Assembly (NCBI GenBank): GCA_039105265.1
Contig: JAPFFF010000022.1
Location: 2,046,001 to 2,110,000, forward strand
Origin: Tritrichomonas musculus
Taxonomy: Eukaryota; Parabasalia; Tritrichomonadida; Tritrichomonadidae
Length of the DNA stretch: 64,000 nucleotides
Direction of reading: 5' to 3'
Positions 58,198 to 64,000 of this stretch are shown here, one piece after another. Numbering within the stretch: the first letter of the stretch is position 1; each line of letters begins with the position of its first letter. Both the position numbers and the translations under genes were made by a program. The notes under the pieces were generated by a model, which had not been told where the DNA came from, did not search any database, and saw only the letters and a list, made by a program, of their open reading frames with translations.

Positions 58198-59691
58198 TTA
58201 ATATTTTTGATTGGCCAACTGATGGCTAACTTGCTGGGTGGTGAATATTTCATATTTGCTAACTAATTCCTGTGTTGTAACAAAACCATTTGTCCGCAAG
58301 GTAATATTTATCGCATTAGTACAAGAATTTTCAATTGGGATTTCATATGTTGAACTAACACTGTTATCCAAAGTAATTAGCTTGTGAATAAAATCAAATT
58401 TTATGAAATGATTCTTACCAACAATATCTTTGAATACAAATATATGTAGCCTATTCCACACAGCAGCTACATTTGAGCCAGCATACTTAAATCTAATATT
58501 ATTTAAGTTTTCCATTGATAATTCAAATACAGAAGGTATTATTTGATAGCCATTATTTAGTCCAAATCTAGTCAGCTCATCTTTGGTATAGTAGTTGGCC
58601 AGCTCATTGCTTGTAGATAATGAAATGTCCTCATCAAATGTTGCAGAAGATATTTCACAACCAATATAATAACCATAATATTCATCATAAATGAAAATTG
58701 CACCAGTCATTACATCCCAATCAATATATAATTCTTCACTGATTTCATCTTGCTTGAGGAATAAAACACAATTCCAATATTGTGTCTCTGAAATCTCATC
58801 TATGGTCTCAAATATTATATCAAATGAATGCTCAACACTATCTGGATCAGTATATTTTCCAATTAAATGAGTTCCCTCATGATATGGTATATGAGATGTT
58901 GTAAATCTCCTTTGTTCATCACCATCATCCAATAACACTTCTTTATTTGTTATAGATAGTTCTTGATGATTATGATATGAGATGTCATTTAATTTTCTAT
59001 ATTCTGATAAATCATCTTTGGTGACATATGAACCATTTTCTAATGCTGTTAATCTTGATTCCATTGCTTCTATAGTAGACTTTAAATTTGTGTTCTCTCT
59101 CTCTAAATTTTCTATCCTTGTCTTCAGTTCATCATTTTCACTTTTCAATGCTATTTGATCTTCTTCACCAAATTCAGCTAGAGTAACTCGTACTGGATAT
59201 GTTCCATCGTAATTATAAAGTACACCTGTTGCTTCTTCCCAATAAAACGTGCCAACACTTGTTGTCATAACATGAGCAATTGTATCGCGTATGTTTTCTG
59301 TACTTTCCGTCTTGAATATAATATCAAATTCCTCATTTACATTTGAGCCAGTCACACCAACCAAGTGAGCTCCTTCTTGGAATGGAATGAATGAAGTAGA
59401 AAAGAAATCACCAAGCAGATGTTCTGGTTCGTAAGGGCCGTTTGTTATTGGTAGAATAATTTTATTCCCAAATTTCAAATCATTTTTGCTTCGATATTTT
59501 TCATCACAATCTGTTTTATTATAATAAGTTGAATCCAATAGTTTTGATAATAAATCAACTTTTTTATCAATTAGATTACTTTCAAATATTGTTTGATATG
59601 TATTAGCGACACAAGCTAATGATGGTACAGCAGCTGTTGCATCACATTCAGTTTCATCAGATTGAACAACAAGTGGAATTTCACTTTTCAA
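58198..59691 (-). CDS. fiber-like protein with two related receptor-type domains
   Basis: About 497 residues, adjoining the larger fiber-like gene. Module-type sequences (KSEIPLV at the start, YYTKDELTRFGLNNGYQI near residue 370) alternate with beta-rich domains. Residues 85-180 and 250-350 are repeats of one another: FIPFQEGAHLVGVTGS, then EFDIIFKTESTENI, against HIPYHEGTHLIGKYTD and SFDIIFETIDEIS. Each is followed by a W-E/D-x-x-T-G-x-x-Y/F block. A coiled coil (ENDELKTRIENLERENTNLK, STIEAMESRLTAL) lies between. This is the layout of a trimeric fiber with duplicated head domains. Confidence 0.65.
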   Translation of the reverse strand: MKSEIPLVVQSDETECDATAAVPSLACVANTYQTIFESNLIDKKVDLLSKLLDSTYYNKTDCDEKYRSKNDLKFGNKIILPITNGPYEPEHLLGDFFSTSFIPFQEGAHLVGVTGSNVNEEFDIIFKTESTENIRDTIAHVMTTSVGTFYWEEATGVLYNYDGTYPVRVTLAEFGEEDQIALKSENDELKTRIENLERENTNLKSTIEAMESRLTALENGSYVTKDDLSEYRKLNDISYHNHQELSITNKEVLLDDGDEQRRFTTSHIPYHEGTHLIGKYTDPDSVEHSFDIIFETIDEISETQYWNCVLFLKQDEISEELYIDWDVMTGAIFIYDEYYGYYIGCEISSATFDEDISLSTSNELANYYTKDELTRFGLNNGYQIIPSVFELSMENLNNIRFKYAGSNVAAVWNRLHIFVFKDIVGKNHFIKFDFIHKLITLDNSVSSTYEIPIENSCTNAINITLRTNGFVTTQELVSKYEIFTTQQVSHQLANQKY

Positions 59692-62600
59692 AGCATATTC
59701 CCTTCAGCTATTGTTTTTGTTTCGTATTGAGTCAAATCAGGAATTTCTTCTTTTGTCGCATATTTAGCATCTGCTTCTTCTTTCGTATACAAATTATCCA
59801 TGTTTACCATACTATTTTTTATTTCATCTAACGCTGAATTAACTTCATCAACAGTTGGAAAATCATTTAATGTGGATGCCATAGCTGCATCATTATTATG
59901 TGAATTAGCAGCCAAAGCATCAATCTTTTTATGTAATGCATCTATATCACAAGAATATGCTAAATCATTTGTTGTAAATGTCATATTTCTCGTACATGAA
60001 TTTCCCTGAATAATAACACCTGATATTTTAGATGTATGAGTACTATGTATGGTAATTATATTGTCATTCTTCTCATAACTATTTAACCATGATGCCCTAA
60101 ATTCTTCACTTCTGGCTAGAGGTTTAATAACGACATCCCCTAATGTTATATTTTCTGTGACCCCTTTATATTCTGTTATCTCACCTTCCTCAAACCTGAA
60201 GTAACAATTCTTTTGAGCATTTACTAAATATATTCTAAATACAATCATGCCATTGCTTATTGTATCTTCAGCAGTTAAAGTAATTGTTGAGCCATCTGTT
60301 TCTGCAACCACATCAATAGTGTCTTCTCTTTTCAATTCATTTTTAGATACAACATTATTAATTATTTTTGATATTTCGTTATTATTTGAATTTGCAAAAT
60401 CATTTAATGCATCTATCTTCTTATGTAATGCATCTATATCACAAGTATATGCCAAATCATTTAGTGTAAAGTCCATATGTCTCAAACATGTATTTTCTTT
60501 AATCTGTATTCCACCAACTCTAAGTTTATTTGGATTTGATATAACAAATGTTTTATCATTCATTGCGCAGCTAGGGAAATCATTTGTTCCTTGATAATTT
60601 ATTGCCCCACCAGTAATATTTATAGTAATTATATTCTCTTCATAATCAACATCATTGTATTCACTAATTTTTTGGACCAAAAACCTTGCTTTAATTGTTC
60701 CATCTGTGATAACATCTTCTGCTTCTAAATGGACCTCACCATTGACATATTTACCAACAACATCTATTGTATCATCTCTAACCAAATCATTCTGTGAAAT
60801 AAAATCATTATTTAATTCATTGATAGCATTACATAACATTTTAAATGTTGGTTTCATCGCATGCACAACATTATTAGATATATTGAACACACCGGCAACA
60901 CTAGGAACACTTGAATCTTCATTAGCATCATATGTTAACTCTTTTATGTCTTCATTACACCAATCAATTAATGGAGTTAAATCAGTTTTAATACTTCTAC
61001 TTAATAAATGTAATGGTAATTCATTAGCATAACCAAACCATCTTTCTCCAGATTCAACAATACATCTAACAGAACCATTAATACCATTGAAGCCAAAACT
61101 AATACCTGTTTCTGTTAATGATAAACCTCCCATTAACGTACCTGTTGCTCCTATTGCTAACGCAACTCCTGCCATTATTTCTAGTTTATCTGTTTCAGAC
61201 TTTAAGTATTGAGTTTTATTTTGTTGCTCAGTCATTTCACTTCTTAATGTATCTACTTTTGATGTAATATCCTTGACATCATATGAAACAACATCAAAAT
61301 TATTTGTCAAAACATTTAAATCACTTCTCATCGTTGTAATGTTATCTGCAGTAATGATTTTGGATGAAGTGATATTATAGTCAGTATAAAGAGTTGTTGC
61401 GGCATTTGGATTTGGTCTTATATCATAAAATTGTTGGTCTATTATGTATTTAAATGCATTTGTTGTTGAATCCCAATTAACTTCTTCTATTGGATCAATT
61501 AAATCTTTCCTTAGATATAGTTCTACATCTTTTTTTGTTGTATCAATATTTGAATCACTCCATTTATATGGAATTCTATCTATTGTATCATATTCTGCAT
61601 ATATTCCTATGCAAACACAATCCTTTGCTTTATTATATTGATACACATCTACTGTACTATTAACTTCATCACTAAATCTAAATGTCAATCTCATGGAATC
61701 AGAAGAATCAGGTAGTGTTAAATATAATACTCCTCTTTCAAATGTCTTGAGCAAATCTCTAATAGCATTATGATTCTTGTAATAATTTTGCCATTCAACA
61801 CATGAAACATAAACTGGTAATGTTGAATAATTTGGATATGATGTATTGTTAAATATTTTTCCAGTATTATCAATGCTTATTCTTAGTTGAAAATGATAAT
61901 CTGAAGCATCTTTTTCTGTTCCATCTTTTAATAACATCTTGAATTCTCTAGTGCATACATTCCAAAGAGCATGCATTAATCCTTTGTCATCTTTCTCTAC
62001 TATTTTATTATTTAGTTCATCATCTTTGACCATAATTATTGCTCCAGTACATAAAGCATATGCTGATGCTGTTAATCCATATAATCTGCATGTAGTTTGA
62101 CATTTGGTTATTATTCTTTTATTATAACATCCTTGACAATTATAACCTGTCCAATATCCTTTGTTAGCGTTATTATCATCTAATTTCCACATTAAAGACC
62201 ATGTATTGCCAAAACAATATTCTTTGAAAATGAATTCTAAATTACTTGGTATATTATAATTTGAATCAACTGAGAACACCATTTTATAAAATTCATTATC
62301 TTCTGTAATTATTGATGGTTTATAGAAATAATGAACATCGGATTTATGTAATTTGAGTGCATTATCAGCCTCGATAACAGAACATTTAATTGCTTTATCA
62401 GTTTTTAATGCAGTTGGAGTGAATTGGTTCATAATACTTAAATCACCATTAATATATAATGTACGTGGATCGAATGGTAATCTTTTATCAAATGCTATGT
62501 AAAATTTTCCATCTAATTTGCTTTGGTCAGCAGGTCCTATTGAACGAGTCATAGTAAAAGAGTTATCATTTATGATGCAATATTTTTGGTCTATATCATA

Positions 62601-63998
62601 CGTAATGACTGGACAGACTATTTTATTATTTCTTGAAGAGATGTAGAATTCTTTAATGTATCTTCCTTCTTCATCGTAAATAACATTCTTTCTTAAAACA
62701 ATTTTAAATATTGGTCTGTTCCAATTTAAGAAACCTTTCTTTCTTTCTTCAGGTACATCAATAATTAAAATATTACAGTCAATATTATTAATGGTATCTG
62801 TTATTTGTGTTATCATTCCATTTTCAATAAATAAATCTGCTAATCCTGATTCAATCGTAAAATTAGAATCACCTGATGTTCCACCACTTGGAATAGAATC
62901 ACAAAGAATTTTACCATTGACTTCTAAATCACCTTTGATAATATATTTACCAAGTACTGGTTTTGTTTCATCTAATGTAGGGGTATCGTCACAGATATCA
63001 ACGCCATAGCATTTTAATACTTCTTCAAATGAACTTGCATTATTTACAAAATCTGGTAAAGCAATTGATGTTCCAGTAGATTTATCGTTTGATAAAAGAG
63101 CGAGGGGTGAAGGAGGATTATTTTCATTCTCTAGAATTGGCTTCCATACCCATTGTTTTCTTTCTTCATTCCACTCTATTTTTCCAAAGAGATGTAATAA
63201 TGAATTTCGGATTTCAACTATTTCTATCATTTCGCTGGTATGTATTGTACGCCATCCATCAACTCCATCAAAATGTTGCGTCATTATCACCCATTCTTCA
63301 TGTTCAATGTCCCATATGAAATTATCTGGTGGGTTTAAAATGGAATCAGTTCTCCAATTATCTAGGAATTCATGGTCATGTTCTTGCCATTGTGTATCCA
63401 TAATATTCCACGCAAAAGATGGACCAAAGGCTTCTTGATTATCACGAATTCTATTTGGAATATAAATTGATTCATTCTCTGTATAATAATCATAATACGA
63501 GTACCATTCCCACTCTTGATATCTGTCGCTCCATCGTAAAAAACCATTTTCATCATTCTCATATATCTTCAGAAGATTATACGCAATGTATTCACTATCC
63601 ATTTCATGCCTCCATGTTGGTGATATATTATCATGGACATTATCAATCATGACCCATTCTCCATGTACCAAATCCCAAATATAATTTATTGGAACACTAG
63701 CTTGTCTATCTTCTCTCCATCCTTCAGGTCTGTCAAACTCATCTATTATTTCTTCCCATTCTTTCCATAATTCATTCCACACATAATCATCATCATGATG
63801 TTTTCCACGGTCCGAACTTGTATCTTGTACATCAACTTTTTGTTTCTCTTCATTTTGTTCAAGGACTTGTTTCGCTATTTCTGGAATTGCATCTCGATAT
63901 AAAATCGTTTGAGTAAATACATCTTGAGTAGACCCAACTGCTCTGTCTACGAAGAGACGATTTTGATTATTTTGTAAATCTCGGATATGGTTTTCCAT
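59688..63998 (-). CDS. giant fiber-like protein with Trp-rich repeats
   Basis: 1436 residues from an ATG at the window edge; the true start may lie outside. Residues 50-280 hold six Trp-rich repeats of about 40 residues (YVWNELWKEWEEI, YIWDLVHGEWVMI, FAWNIMDTQWQEH, FIWDIEHEEWVIM). Then come GKYIIKGDLEVNGKILCDSI (tail-fiber type strand), several beta domains, a hydrophobic Gly-rich stretch (GVALAIGATGTLMGGLSL) near residue 935, and two copies of a unit with DLAYTCDIDALHKKIDAL. It ends in classic modules (LYTKEEADAKYATKEEIPDL). Probable surface fiber; the size is exceptional for a Polinton. Confidence 0.65.
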   Translation of the reverse strand: MENHIRDLQNNQNRLFVDRAVGSTQDVFTQTILYRDAIPEIAKQVLEQNEEKQKVDVQDTSSDRGKHHDDDYVWNELWKEWEEIIDEFDRPEGWREDRQASVPINYIWDLVHGEWVMIDNVHDNISPTWRHEMDSEYIAYNLLKIYENDENGFLRWSDRYQEWEWYSYYDYYTENESIYIPNRIRDNQEAFGPSFAWNIMDTQWQEHDHEFLDNWRTDSILNPPDNFIWDIEHEEWVIMTQHFDGVDGWRTIHTSEMIEIVEIRNSLLHLFGKIEWNEERKQWVWKPILENENNPPSPLALLSNDKSTGTSIALPDFVNNASSFEEVLKCYGVDICDDTPTLDETKPVLGKYIIKGDLEVNGKILCDSIPSGGTSGDSNFTIESGLADLFIENGMITQITDTINNIDCNILIIDVPEERKKGFLNWNRPIFKIVLRKNVIYDEEGRYIKEFYISSRNNKIVCPVITYDIDQKYCIINDNSFTMTRSIGPADQSKLDGKFYIAFDKRLPFDPRTLYINGDLSIMNQFTPTALKTDKAIKCSVIEADNALKLHKSDVHYFYKPSIITEDNEFYKMVFSVDSNYNIPSNLEFIFKEYCFGNTWSLMWKLDDNNANKGYWTGYNCQGCYNKRIITKCQTTCRLYGLTASAYALCTGAIIMVKDDELNNKIVEKDDKGLMHALWNVCTREFKMLLKDGTEKDASDYHFQLRISIDNTGKIFNNTSYPNYSTLPVYVSCVEWQNYYKNHNAIRDLLKTFERGVLYLTLPDSSDSMRLTFRFSDEVNSTVDVYQYNKAKDCVCIGIYAEYDTIDRIPYKWSDSNIDTTKKDVELYLRKDLIDPIEEVNWDSTTNAFKYIIDQQFYDIRPNPNAATTLYTDYNITSSKIITADNITTMRSDLNVLTNNFDVVSYDVKDITSKVDTLRSEMTEQQNKTQYLKSETDKLEIMAGVALAIGATGTLMGGLSLTETGISFGFNGINGSVRCIVESGERWFGYANELPLHLLSRSIKTDLTPLIDWCNEDIKELTYDANEDSSVPSVAGVFNISNNVVHAMKPTFKMLCNAINELNNDFISQNDLVRDDTIDVVGKYVNGEVHLEAEDVITDGTIKARFLVQKISEYNDVDYEENIITINITGGAINYQGTNDFPSCAMNDKTFVISNPNKLRVGGIQIKENTCLRHMDFTLNDLAYTCDIDALHKKIDALNDFANSNNNEISKIINNVVSKNELKREDTIDVVAETDGSTITLTAEDTISNGMIVFRIYLVNAQKNCYFRFEEGEITEYKGVTENITLGDVVIKPLARSEEFRASWLNSYEKNDNIITIHSTHTSKISGVIIQGNSCTRNMTFTTNDLAYSCDIDALHKKIDALAANSHNNDAAMASTLNDFPTVDEVNSALDEIKNSMVNMDNLYTKEEADAKYATKEEIPDLTQYETKTIAEGNML

Positions 63999-64000
63999 AT

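Larger units (their letters stand above)
58198..64000 (-). mobile_element. Polinton P7, fiber-gene block (partial at window edge)
   Basis: Two adjoining minus-strand fiber-like genes fill the last 5.8 kb. By their repeat modules they are relatives of the fiber-like proteins at 23491-26040 and 25942-26259, which sit in recognisable Polintons. No other Polinton gene is visible here, so membership is inferred from that likeness. The block appears broken about once and runs off the right edge. Confidence 0.5.

Overview
The window looks like a graveyard of Polinton/Maverick elements in an AT-rich protist genome. The gene set is the classic Polinton one: protein-primed DNA polymerase B (pPolB), DDE integrase, FtsK/HerA-type packaging ATPase, double-jelly-roll major capsid protein (MCP), small pVI-like and penton-like proteins, and an Ulp1/adenain-type protease. 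Genes are short, intron-less and tightly packed, with ATGs a few bases after T-rich leaders. Polinton arrays this dense are best known from parabasalids such as Trichomonas, which is my working guess for the host; nothing in the window proves it, and no clear ordinary host gene was found.

Layout. P1 (1 to about 2960, minus) is the pPolB end of an element that runs off the left edge. P2 (about 3600-12900, minus) carries an AT-hook/basic protein, remnants of three small conserved proteins, MCP, two minor virion proteins, the ATPase, an integrase interrupted by a 2.45-kb transposon, and a penton-like fragment. P3 (about 12.9-14.8 kb, plus) is a short piece with an HNH endonuclease and the same three small proteins. 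P4 (about 14.8-25.9 kb) is a different lineage with its own MCP, HNH, integrase, minor capsid candidates, an 848-residue virion-type protein and an 849-residue fiber-like protein. P5 (about 25.9-46.8 kb) resembles P2/P3. It has a penton-like protein, a pPolB interrupted by a 7.0-kb nest of transposons, a repeat array beside an SF3 helicase, the small conserved proteins, part of an MCP, a protease, an HNH and a Rep-like HUH domain. P6 (about 46.9-56.3 kb) is a third lineage with pPolB, many small coiled-coil and membrane proteins driven by a repeated promoter module, an integrase and a pVI-like protein. P7 (about 58.2-64 kb, minus) is represented by very large fiber-like genes running to the right edge.

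All the Polintons are treated as fossils. Most look broken (P1, P2, P3, P5, P7) or cannot be shown whole because an end is missing; P4 is the most intact by reading frames. The insertions are informative: five DNA transposons, four of them with readable target duplications (one imperfect), can be delimited to the base or nearly so. Three of them sit inside a fourth, which itself sits in the P5 pPolB gene.

The most interesting points are: (1) an SF3 helicase, a 310-bp palindromic repeat array and a CRESS-Rep-like HUH domain in a lineage normally replicated by protein priming alone; (2) giant fiber-like genes with phage-tail-type repeats; (3) a Russian-doll transposon nest; (4) three small protein families conserved between Polintons of the window but of unknown function; and (5) a cluster of short hairpins with a common GCTAA core.
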